DNA from: Lachnospiraceae bacterium
Lineage (GTDB): Bacteria; Bacillota; Clostridia; Lachnospirales; Lachnospiraceae
Direction of reading: 5' to 3'
Length of the DNA stretch: 6,069 nucleotides
Assembly (NCBI GenBank): GCA_024697505.1
Contig: JAILFQ010000272.1
Location: 1 to 6,069 of the forward strand
The notes under the pieces were generated by a model. It was not told the DNA's origin, searched no databases, and was given only the letters and a program-made list of their open reading frames with translations. A program made the translations under genes and the position numbers. This document shows, piece by piece, positions 1 to 6,069 of this stretch. The stretch's first letter is position 1; the number at the start of each line of letters is the position of its first letter.

Positions 1-51
1 TGCAAGAGGGAAGTATCTGTTTAAGCCTTCTGTCTTAATTATGTATTCCAT
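1..51 (-). CDS. N-terminal fragment of probable ABC transporter ATP-binding protein (cut by window edge)
   Basis: An ATG at 49-51 overlaps the TGA of the permease by one base and opens a frame that stays open for all 17 codons to the window edge, reading MEYIIKTEGLNRYFPLA. A strong ribosome binding site precedes it. The pattern, a short hydrophobic strand, then an acidic residue, then L-x-R/K-x-aromatic, resembles the first strand and adenine-stacking A-loop of LolD/MacB-type ABC ATPases, where Tyr14 or Phe15 would be the A-loop aromatic. An FtsX-type permease needs an ATPase partner, and none lies elsewhere in the window, which supports the call. The Walker A, signature and Walker B motifs would all lie outside the window, so the family assignment rests on context and a short N-terminus. 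The start codon itself is well supported. Confidence 0.6.
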   Translation of the reverse strand, partial: MEYIIKTEGLNRYFPLA

Positions 52-2876
52 CAGCTGTCCTCCCCAAGTTTAAGAGCCTGTGCAATACCTGTCTTGGAAA
101 TATAAATACCAAGCGTTATTATGCAGGCAATAATAAGAACAAAAACCGTGGCAAGTATTTCCGTGGTATCAGATGATGAGGAAATAACCTGCAAAGGAAG
201 AACTGAATCTGTTCTTGTATAAGCAATCTGTATAAGCGGTATGAAAAGCTTTGAAGCAACTTTTCCCACCAATGCTCCGCAAACAGCCGAAATACCTGTA
301 ATAAATATCTGTTCATCAATAAGCATATGAACAATCTCTCCCATGGTTACACCCATGGCTCTGAATACACCAAGCTGCAGAGTTCTCTGCTTTATGGAAA
401 GTATCCAGAAAATAAGGAATCCTATTATACAAAGTAACAATACGATCAGGAAGCCTACAGTAAGCATTCCGTTTGTTCCCTGTAAAAGTGCATCATTTTT
501 GTGGTCCACGATGGTTATGGTGGAATCCGTAAATGACCTTATGTCAAGGTTGTTATCTTCTATATATTCATATATGTGGGAAGCATCTCCGTTTGTCTTT
601 AAGTACACATAATACGGACTGATCCCCGTTGCGGTCTGTATGGTAGCAAGATTTGCAATTATAAAAATACTGTTGATCTTGTAGTCTCTGTTACTCCAAC
701 TGTCATGGTAATCGTAAGTCGGCGAGATCCCCGGGAAGTAATCTATATATCCCATTACCGTTCCCTTTATCTGTGTTCCGTTCGGAGAATAATAAAAGCT
801 GTCTCCTATCTGTAAATTTGATGCTTCTCTGACTGATGATGAAAGAAGCACTCCGGATGGATTTGAAGCCATGGCATTTAAGAGGGAATACCAGTCTTCT
901 GCCAATATACCGTCCGGCATATTTGCTGTCTCACCAAACTCTTTGGTGTCTATTCCCACCAGAATAACTTCATACTCATATCCGGCTACGGAAGTCATTG
1001 CCTGTCCCTTGTACACCTTAGCAACAGATTCAACTCCTTCTATCTCAAGAAATTTTGAGATTTCCGGCTCAATGTAGCTTTGCTGAATGCCTCCGGTGGT
1101 GTCTCTTGAAACAAGTTCTGAGTTGTCTGTCCATCTTTCCATAAGCACAACGTCTGCACCGCCCAGGAAGTTTACATTCATTTCATCATTTGCATTTATT
1201 GTTCTTGCGGTATCCGCATTGTATATTCCAAGTGCAATGGTAAGAACAAGGAAAACAATTATAAAGTTCTGTTCCTTACCGGATCTCATTATTCTTGTAA
1301 ATGCTGCATAAGATGCAGGGCCAAAGAACTTTTTGCCTATTAGGTATACGATCTTTGGAATAATATGCACCAGTCTTGTAATTACAAGGCCTGCGCCCAA
1401 CATAAACACAACCGAGGAAAAATACAAAAAGATGTTAACGCTTTTTCCTTCCAGTACCTGTGCGGCAAGCGCTTCTTCGGAGCCTCTGAAGGAATACCAG
1501 CCGTATAAACCGATGGCAAGTATTACAAAATCAAGTCCAAATCTCTGCCAGAAAGGAATTCCCGTTCTTTTTCCTCTTCTTGTCTGCCTTTGCGAAACTG
1601 TTGTTCCCTTGGAGAACTTAATAACCGGAATAACGGTTGCAAAAGTTGCAAAAAGGACAGAAACAATACAGTCTATTAATATTTCCGGTCTGAAGAAACG
1701 TATATTTAAAGCGCTTCTTCCCACAAATTCCATAAAGGCGTTTGCGGAGCCGAGAACCTGGCAAAGAAACGCGCCAAGTAAAACGCCCGGTATTACTGCT
1801 GCAAGCCCAAGCATAAGGCTTTGACAGATATATAATCTTATAATCTGAAACCTTCCGGCTCCACGGCTTTTTAAAACCGCTATCTCACCTGTTTCCAAAG
1901 AAAGTGTCTGTCTGCTTACCATAACTATAAAGGCAAGTAAAAGAACAAGTATAGGTGCCTGAAGAATTCTTAAAGTGTTTTCTGTCTGGTTGTCTTCGGA
2001 GAGGAATGTTTCAAGAAGTTCTGTGTAGTTTTCAGAAAGCGTTAAAGAAGTGTGCTGTTCGCAAACCGAAGCAAGAAACTTTGTACGTTCTGTTATGCTT
2101 TCTATTTCCTCTCTGGTGGTATCGTTGTAATCAAAAAGCAGATACCAAAGTCCTCTTATGTTAACTTCCGGCGCATCAAAATTTGTAAAAAGAAGGTCGA
2201 AAGTCTCTTTATCCATAAACATTACATTTTCATATTCACCGGGTTTCTTTACCCAGAAATCTTCACTTAAATCTTTTGCGGCAAAAGCACCTGCAATTCT
2301 TACTTTCAAATTGCTTCCGTCTTCATTGTACAAAGACTTCATTGTAAGTGTCTCGCCGACAACAAGCTTTTGAGAAGCCAAAAACTTTTCGCTTACGATT
2401 ACATTGTATATTCCGTCTTCTACAGCTGTCTCATACCCTTTTCCGTCCACTATCTCAATATGTTTATCCATATTTCTGATAGCACCGATCTGTAAGCTTA
2501 AAGTAAGTTTTTTCTTATTTCTTAAAATATCTGCATCCGCTTTTGAAGAAGTGGTATAAACTTCCACAAGTTCATTTATCTTTGCCTTTGTATCTTCGGC
2601 AAATCCTTCGGCATAAGACTCCATAAGCAGAAAATCCGAAGCGGTATTGTTAGTCTGAGATACAACAACAAGGGTTGCATTCAGATTAAGTTTCATCGGA
2701 TACTCTCCGTTTTCGTCCATTGCCGCATTCATTTTTCTTTCAAGCATTCTGGATCTTATTGCATCAGAATACATTGAAATACAACAAACAACCGATATAA
2801 GAAGCAAATTACCTATAAAAAGACAAAGCATAAGCCATTTTCTGTTTTTAATCTTTTGTCCCAAGAACCTCAGCAT
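51..2876 (-). CDS. FtsX-family ABC transporter permease, 10-TM with two FtsX units and two extracellular domains
   Basis: This is a 941-residue integral membrane permease of the MacB/LolC/FtsX type. Hydrophobic segments predict ten TM helices near residues 14-36, 303-321, 346-376, 398-420, 445-463, 480-505, 536-554, 803-827, 850-872 and 906-927. Basic loops (for example 424-437 and 828-831) fit a cytoplasmic N- and C-terminus. TM1-4 and TM7-10 each form an FtsX unit (TM, large extracellular domain, three TMs), with TM5-6 as an extra hairpin. The coupling-loop motif occurs twice: ETGEIAVLKSRGAG at 328-341 and RTLQLGVFRAMGVT at 831-844. Each is followed by a helix with a Gly-rich end. The extracellular domains (about 37-302 and 555-802) share a MacB periplasmic-core-like signature, LVVGETLTM at 171-179 and LQIGDSFYY at 688-696. 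The start is supported by AGGA five bases upstream. There are no nucleotide-binding motifs, so a separate ATPase is required, probably the next gene. The substrate is unknown. Export of a peptide or lipid-linked compound, or mechanotransmission, are all known for this family. Confidence 0.9.
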   Translation of the reverse strand: MLRFLGQKIKNRKWLMLCLFIGNLLLISVVCCISMYSDAIRSRMLERKMNAAMDENGEYPMKLNLNATLVVVSQTNNTASDFLLMESYAEGFAEDTKAKINELVEVYTTSSKADADILRNKKKLTLSLQIGAIRNMDKHIEIVDGKGYETAVEDGIYNVIVSEKFLASQKLVVGETLTMKSLYNEDGSNLKVRIAGAFAAKDLSEDFWVKKPGEYENVMFMDKETFDLLFTNFDAPEVNIRGLWYLLFDYNDTTREEIESITERTKFLASVCEQHTSLTLSENYTELLETFLSEDNQTENTLRILQAPILVLLLAFIVMVSRQTLSLETGEIAVLKSRGAGRFQIIRLYICQSLMLGLAAVIPGVLLGAFLCQVLGSANAFMEFVGRSALNIRFFRPEILIDCIVSVLFATFATVIPVIKFSKGTTVSQRQTRRGKRTGIPFWQRFGLDFVILAIGLYGWYSFRGSEEALAAQVLEGKSVNIFLYFSSVVFMLGAGLVITRLVHIIPKIVYLIGKKFFGPASYAAFTRIMRSGKEQNFIIVFLVLTIALGIYNADTARTINANDEMNVNFLGGADVVLMERWTDNSELVSRDTTGGIQQSYIEPEISKFLEIEGVESVAKVYKGQAMTSVAGYEYEVILVGIDTKEFGETANMPDGILAEDWYSLLNAMASNPSGVLLSSSVREASNLQIGDSFYYSPNGTQIKGTVMGYIDYFPGISPTYDYHDSWSNRDYKINSIFIIANLATIQTATGISPYYVYLKTNGDASHIYEYIEDNNLDIRSFTDSTITIVDHKNDALLQGTNGMLTVGFLIVLLLCIIGFLIFWILSIKQRTLQLGVFRAMGVTMGEIVHMLIDEQIFITGISAVCGALVGKVASKLFIPLIQIAYTRTDSVLPLQVISSSSDTTEILATVFVLIIACIITLGIYISKTGIAQALKLGEDS
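59..65 (-). promoter_or_regulatory. Ribosome binding site for the downstream probable ATPase gene
   Basis: The minus strand reads GGGGAGG here, seven bases from the ATG at 49-51 when measured from GGAGG. It lies inside the last codons of the permease. It is the best Shine-Dalgarno match in the window. Together with the one-base stop/start overlap it argues for efficient, coupled translation of the next gene. Confidence 0.8.
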
Positions 2877-2881
2877 AATTT

Positions 2882-2885
2882 TCCT
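2882..2885 (-). promoter_or_regulatory. Ribosome binding site of the permease gene, beside a small inverted repeat
   Basis: The minus strand reads AGGA five bases before the ATG at 2874-2876, a moderate Shine-Dalgarno match. Immediately upstream (2886-2898) is an inverted repeat with four G:C pairs and a five-base loop (GCGG...CCGC), which ends at the base next to the AGGA. The whole 28-base gap between adaptor and permease (2877-2904) is made up of these elements. No terminator is visible there. Confidence 0.6.
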
Positions 2886-2904
2886 GCGGTTAAGCCGCCC
2901 CTTC

Positions 2905-4986
2905 CTACTGAATTGCTACCGTATCTCCTTCTTTAAGCCCTGTAATAACAACATAATAGTCGCTGCTGTTAGGACCGACGGTAACATAACGCTTTTTAGC
3001 TGTTCCGTTTTCCACGATCATTACATATTTCTTGCCTTTTGATGTGTTAACGGAAGTACGGCTTACAAGAAGCGCATTCTCTACAACCGGTTTTTCCACA
3101 TACACAACCGGGTTTTCAAGATCGGATATCTTTACAGATTTATCTGTAAGTTCAACATATGCATAGCCTGTTCTTATGTCGGAAGCAAGTGAGGCATCCG
3201 CCTGTACAACTCTTCCTTCATAATATGTATTTCCGCCGGACATTACCGTTACCTTCATAAGCGGATTTACCGTTGCATTTCTGTCCGTAATCTGAAGGTA
3301 TTCCTCCGCTTCGGAGTGGATCATTGCAACCCATCTTGTATTTGTAACCGTGTCTCCCTCTTTTATATACGCAAGCTTATCAATATAGCCGTCTATAGGA
3401 GCAACAATGGTATTGGCTGTTCTTGTGCCTTCGCTTATCTCTATCTCGTTTGTAAGAGTTTCGATCCTTGCGGAGACTACATCCGCATACTCTTTGTATT
3501 GAAGATATGCATAATCAAGTCGTGCTTTGTAACCGTCAATTTCTTTAAGCGTAAAATCAAGTTCGTTCTTCATTGTCTCGTACGCTGTTTTCTTTATTTC
3601 AAGATTCTTTTTTAAATATTCGAGTTCTTCTTTCTTTGCGGAAAGTTCTTCTTCGGAAATATTAACTTCGCACTCCGCAATAACAGTTCCGGCTGTTACG
3701 TAGTCACCTTCGGAAACGTTAAATCTTCCGAACGTTACGGATTCTTCCGAAAAATACAACCTGGCACTTGAAAGATATGTTTTTGTGGCTTTGTACTGAG
3801 TTGTATCAGAAAACCTGCCGTAATGCGCGTTCTCTGTTTTGGAAGCACTTCCGTCATGAGCGGTAAAAGTAACGATCACTTCCTCGCCCTCTTTAAGACC
3901 ATAGCTTACTTCTGCATACTCTGTACAAATATTGCTTATTTCTATATATCTTTTTTCTTTGTTTCCGTCTTCGGTATAAACATTTACATAATAGCCAAGT
4001 TTATCCACACACAAAGCATCTATCGGGATATATAAAACATCTTCTCTTACATTGGTTACTATGTAAGCTCCCACATCTTCACCCATGGCAGGAAGGTTGT
4101 CTGCCGTAAATCTTGCATACTTACCTGCATAATCTTCAGCGGTATAAGGAAGCTTTTTAAGTTCCGTCTTTTCTCCGTTTATATAAGCGTATATGCTTTC
4201 AGCCTTTTTAAGAGTTCCTTCAAGAATATATTCTCCTCTTAAAACCACATCTTTCGAAGTAACGGCAAGCACACATGCTCCCGCGTAAGCACTGTCGCCG
4301 GGCATTAACGAACTTCTGTATGTTATAGTTCCGTCAAAAGGTGCTTTTACATAAACCGTCTCATTTCCGTTTTGTAATGATAATGCACTTCCGACCCCGT
4401 TTGTTGTTTCTTCCGCATTTCCGCCGAGCATTTCTTCCGGCTCAACATCTGCGTATTCAGGGTAAAAAGAAGACATCTTATCCAGATAGATTTTCTTTTT
4501 TTCCACCTCAATTTCCTGAAGAGCAAGCAGATTTTTGTCCGTCTTCTCCTCTTTCATCTTAAGAAATTTGGCATACTCTATTTCATATTCAAGCTTGGCA
4601 TAAACAATTTTGTAGGCTTCCTCAGGCCAAACATCCGTCTTTTGAACAACCGTCTTGTTTTCGTCAAGGTCCTTCTCAAAAACAGCTATTATCTGGTCTT
4701 TTTTAACTGTGTCCCCGGGTGCCGCAAGCCATTCTCTAAGCCTGGCATTTTCCGAAAGACCAATCTCCTCGGTATCTCCCACTGCTGTAAGTTCGTAATA
4801 CGTTACATCCGAAAGACTTCCAAACTCAACTTTTGCAATGTCTATAAGTCCTTTAACCGAATCCGTAAGTTCTGTTTTGGTTTCTGTTTTTTGGCACCCC
4901 GTCAGCGAAAGAGAAACAGCAAGACAAGCTGCCAAAAACGGTATAAATTTCTTCTGTCTCATAATAACTAAGGAACGGACCATCAT
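2905..4986 (-). CDS. Lipoprotein ABC-transporter adaptor (HlyD/MacA-like) with two tandem adaptor modules
   Basis: A 693-residue extracytoplasmic lipoprotein of the membrane-fusion/adaptor class. The signal peptide has a basic stretch (R10, K12, K13), a hydrophobic core and the lipobox L28-T29-G30-C31, with Cys31 the predicted lipidated residue. The mature chain repeats the adaptor fold twice. Module A (about 52-375) has lipoyl half-motifs at 81-103 and 211-243, a helical hairpin at about 120-176 and a closing motif GLKEGEEVIVT at 363-373. Module B (about 396-693) has half-motifs at 418-438 and 525-556, a coiled coil at about 443-520 and the same closing motif, GLKEGDTVAIQ, at the C-terminus. 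Typical single adaptors are about 350-420 residues, so the length itself indicates a tandem pair. The likely role is to form part of a ring on the permease's extracellular domains. The start is uncertain: Met1 overlaps the upstream stop by one base, but Met9 (4960-4962) gives a more typical signal peptide. TAG stop. Confidence 0.85.
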   Translation of the reverse strand: MMVRSLVIMRQKKFIPFLAACLAVSLSLTGCQKTETKTELTDSVKGLIDIAKVEFGSLSDVTYYELTAVGDTEEIGLSENARLREWLAAPGDTVKKDQIIAVFEKDLDENKTVVQKTDVWPEEAYKIVYAKLEYEIEYAKFLKMKEEKTDKNLLALQEIEVEKKKIYLDKMSSFYPEYADVEPEEMLGGNAEETTNGVGSALSLQNGNETVYVKAPFDGTITYRSSLMPGDSAYAGACVLAVTSKDVVLRGEYILEGTLKKAESIYAYINGEKTELKKLPYTAEDYAGKYARFTADNLPAMGEDVGAYIVTNVREDVLYIPIDALCVDKLGYYVNVYTEDGNKEKRYIEISNICTEYAEVSYGLKEGEEVIVTFTAHDGSASKTENAHYGRFSDTTQYKATKTYLSSARLYFSEESVTFGRFNVSEGDYVTAGTVIAECEVNISEEELSAKKEELEYLKKNLEIKKTAYETMKNELDFTLKEIDGYKARLDYAYLQYKEYADVVSARIETLTNEIEISEGTRTANTIVAPIDGYIDKLAYIKEGDTVTNTRWVAMIHSEAEEYLQITDRNATVNPLMKVTVMSGGNTYYEGRVVQADASLASDIRTGYAYVELTDKSVKISDLENPVVYVEKPVVENALLVSRTSVNTSKGKKYVMIVENGTAKKRYVTVGPNSSDYYVVITGLKEGDTVAIQ
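2908..3801 (-). other. Adaptor module B of the 693-residue lipoprotein
   Basis: Residues about 396-693. The order is a first lipoyl half with NVSEGDYVTAGTVIAE (423-438), a long coiled-coil hairpin dense in Glu, Lys and Leu (about 443-520), a second lipoyl half with IVAPIDGYIDKLAYIKEGD (527-545), beta-rich segments, then ALLVSRTSV (638-646) and the closing motif at 683-693. The pairing VxAPxDG...GD with module A (KAPFDG...GD) and with the third module in the upstream gene is the clearest sign of common ancestry. The coiled coil looks longer than in module A, so the two modules have diverged and may have different roles. Confidence 0.7.
3862..4833 (-). other. Adaptor module A of the 693-residue lipoprotein
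   Basis: Residues about 52-375. The order of elements is an entry strand with FGSLSD (55-60), a first lipoyl half with APGDTVKKDQIIA (89-101), a helical region rich in Glu, Lys and Tyr (about 120-176), an acidic, low-complexity linker (about 180-208), a second lipoyl half with VKAPFDGTITY (213-223), a barrel-like beta region (about 245-310), and a membrane-proximal-type segment from VLYIPIDAL (317-325) to the closing motif at 363-373. Boundaries are by eye. It is followed by a Ser/Asp/His/Gly-containing linker of about 20 residues before module B. Confidence 0.7.
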
Positions 4987-6069
4987 TAGCCAATGATAAG
5001 TCTTTCTCCTTCCTCCACTCCGGAAATGATTTCAACCTGTCCGTTTATAGTCTTTCCGGTTTCTACTGTTTTGTATTTTCTCACACCGTTTTCGTTAAGA
5101 TAAAAAACTATATATTCCTCGCCAAACGATGTAACCGCTTCTTCGGGTACATAAACCGCATTCTCTGCTTTATCAAGCGTTACCGTTATGGTGCCTTTAT
5201 CTCCGTCATCAAGAGCATTTGCAGCACCCACAGCTATAAGATAAACGTCGTTTGTACCGGCTTCTATTCCATATTCCGCAGGATCAACAACACTGGCGTA
5301 ATATTCGTTTTTGTCTATAACAACGGTTTTCATTTCCCCTACCGAAAAGTAGTCCTTGTAAGAAGTGGAAGCTTTAAAGAAAGCCATGTCTGCGTCTGAA
5401 ACGGTAACAACAGTCGCACCCGCAGAAGTTTTGCTTTCCGATGTTACCTCTCTTGCGTAAGTAACAACTCCGTCCATTCCGGCATAAAGCCTGCCGGCTT
5501 CAATAAACTCTTCCGTATCGGAAATTTCTTTATTTATCTGTTCGAGCTTATACTCATATTCTCTGCAAAGGACGCTGTATTCCGCTTCAATTTCCGAAAC
5601 CGTCTTTTCAGGAAGAAGTTCTTCCTTAGAATAAATCTTTTCAAGAATTTCTCTTTTTCTGATAAGTAGGTCTTTTTCTTTCTTTAAATATTCAAGTTCA
5701 GCTTCGTAATTATTTCTGGTAATTGTTAGTTCGGCAAGTTTTTCTTTATATTCCGCTGTATCTGTTTCCGCAAGTAAGGTACCGGCTTTAACCGTCTCTC
5801 CCTTTCTTACGTAAACACCGGAATATAATAACCCGGAAGTGTTAAAAGAATAGTCTTCCTTATTAGCTGCCTGATAAGAACATACAACATTGTATGTTTT
5901 TTCAATATCCCCGCGTGACGCATAAGTAAATTCATACTCAAGGCCATCCGTTTTATAAACAGCTGCTGAATTGTGTTCCACTTCCTCAGGGAAGAGACCA
6001 CATCCGGCAGTCAAGAAAATAGCTGATGCAAATGCGGCAAATGCCGCTTTTTTTAAGTAATTGTTGTTA
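4986..6069 (-). CDS. Lipoprotein ABC-transporter adaptor (HlyD/MacA-like), 5' end outside window
   Basis: An extracytoplasmic adaptor with a single module. The frame is open to the right edge of the window. The visible N-terminus contains KKAAFAAFASAIFLTAGC, a lysine pair, an Ala/Phe-rich hydrophobic core and a lipobox with the lipidated Cys encoded at 6000-6002. A TTG at 6012-6014 is the Leu of this lipobox and not a start; the real start is beyond 6069, because no ATG, GTG or TTG lies in frame upstream of it here. Counting from that Leu as 1, the lipoyl halves are near 57-84 (VRKGETVKAGTLLAE) and 174-206 (YAGMDGVVTY). Between them is a coiled-coil hairpin, about 86-170, whose likely tip is LLPEKTVSEIE (133-143). 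A beta barrel (about 208-282), AVYVPEEAV (286-294) and the closing motif GVEEGERLIIG (332-342) follow. The stop TAA shares one base with the next gene's ATG, so the two adaptors are probably co-translated and act together. Confidence 0.88.
   Translation of the reverse strand, partial: NNNYLKKAAFAAFASAIFLTAGCGLFPEEVEHNSAAVYKTDGLEYEFTYASRGDIEKTYNVVCSYQAANKEDYSFNTSGLLYSGVYVRKGETVKAGTLLAETDTAEYKEKLAELTITRNNYEAELEYLKKEKDLLIRKREILEKIYSKEELLPEKTVSEIEAEYSVLCREYEYKLEQINKEISDTEEFIEAGRLYAGMDGVVTYAREVTSESKTSAGATVVTVSDADMAFFKASTSYKDYFSVGEMKTVVIDKNEYYASVVDPAEYGIEAGTNDVYLIAVGAANALDDGDKGTITVTLDKAENAVYVPEEAVTSFGEEYIVFYLNENGVRKYKTVETGKTINGQVEIISGVEEGERLIIG
5006..5016 (-). promoter_or_regulatory. Purine-rich Shine-Dalgarno-like run upstream of the tandem adaptor
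   Basis: The minus strand reads GGAGGAAGGAG inside the 3' end of the upstream adaptor gene. It lies 19 bases before the ATG at 4984-4986, too far for a normal site, and no in-frame start codon lies in between. No better match precedes Met1, Met2 or Met9. The run may help hold ribosomes that terminate at the overlapping TAATG junction, or it may simply encode the Glu-Glu-Gly-Glu-type closing motif of the upstream protein. Its function is unproven. Confidence 0.3.

Noticed and set aside
1333..1824. Plus-strand open frame of 163 codons inside the permease gene
   Set aside because: It lies wholly antisense to a well-supported membrane protein. Its translation is Thr/Ser/Pro/Lys-rich without domain logic, and it has no ribosome binding site. 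It is a shadow of the codon use on the other strand.
3316..3615. Plus-strand open frame of 99 codons, Cys-rich
   Set aside because: It lies opposite module B of the tandem adaptor. The cysteines arise from antisense reading of Ala- and Thr-rich codons, with no spacing pattern or upstream signal.
4642..4971. Plus-strand open frame of 109 codons opposite the adaptor N-terminus
   Set aside because: It is antisense to the signal peptide and first module, and the translation is Lys/Cys/Phe-rich with no recognisable feature. Treated as a shadow.
4853..5035. Minus-strand 60-codon frame spanning the adaptor-adaptor junction
   Set aside because: It overlaps both real genes in a third frame, and its protein has no family likeness. 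The junction is fully explained by the one-base overlap.
4986..6014. TTG at 6012-6014 as the start of the first adaptor
   Set aside because: It would begin within the lipobox and remove the signal peptide. The upstream frame continues to the edge with a clear hydrophobic lipoprotein leader, so the gene is truncated by the window.
1..6069. Mobile elements, CRISPR arrays, tRNA or rRNA genes
   Set aside because: I saw no regularly spaced repeats, transposase, terminal inverted repeats or RNA-gene signatures. The window is almost entirely coding and uniform in style.

Overview
The window is a single-direction, tightly packed piece of an operon, with every gene on the minus strand. It looks like part of a MacAB/YknXYZ-type ABC transport system. 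Read in transcription order (right to left), it holds: a lipoprotein adaptor (membrane-fusion-protein, HlyD/MacA-like) whose start lies beyond the right edge; a second lipoprotein of 693 residues that appears to contain two complete adaptor modules in tandem; a 941-residue FtsX-type ABC permease with two FtsX units; and, in the last 51 bases, the first 17 codons of another gene that probably encodes the ABC ATPase. The junctions are a 1-base overlap (4986), a 28-base gap (2877-2904) and a 1-base overlap (51). No promoter and no terminator for the operon is visible, so the transcription unit extends past both ends.

The moderately AT-rich composition, the GGAGG-type ribosome binding sites, the lipobox signal peptides and the absence of any TolC-like outer-membrane partner suggest a Firmicute, most likely of the class Clostridia (Lachnospiraceae-like). 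This is an inference from style. No marker gene in the window settles the taxonomy.

By analogy with MacA-MacB and Bacillus YknXYZ, the ATPase would power the permease from the cytoplasmic side. The two lipid-anchored adaptors would sit on the outer face of the membrane and assemble over the extracellular domains of the permease. The substrate cannot be read from this window: there is no precursor peptide, processing enzyme or sensor pair.

The unusual element is architectural. Canonical systems use a homodimeric 4-TM permease and six copies of one adaptor. Here the permease carries both FtsX halves in one chain, and the adaptor function is spread over three diverged modules in two polypeptides (1 + 2). 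Two copies of each adaptor would give six modules per permease, a possible hetero-hexameric version of the MacAB design. That stoichiometry is a hypothesis. Gene-free sequence is limited to the 28-base gap.
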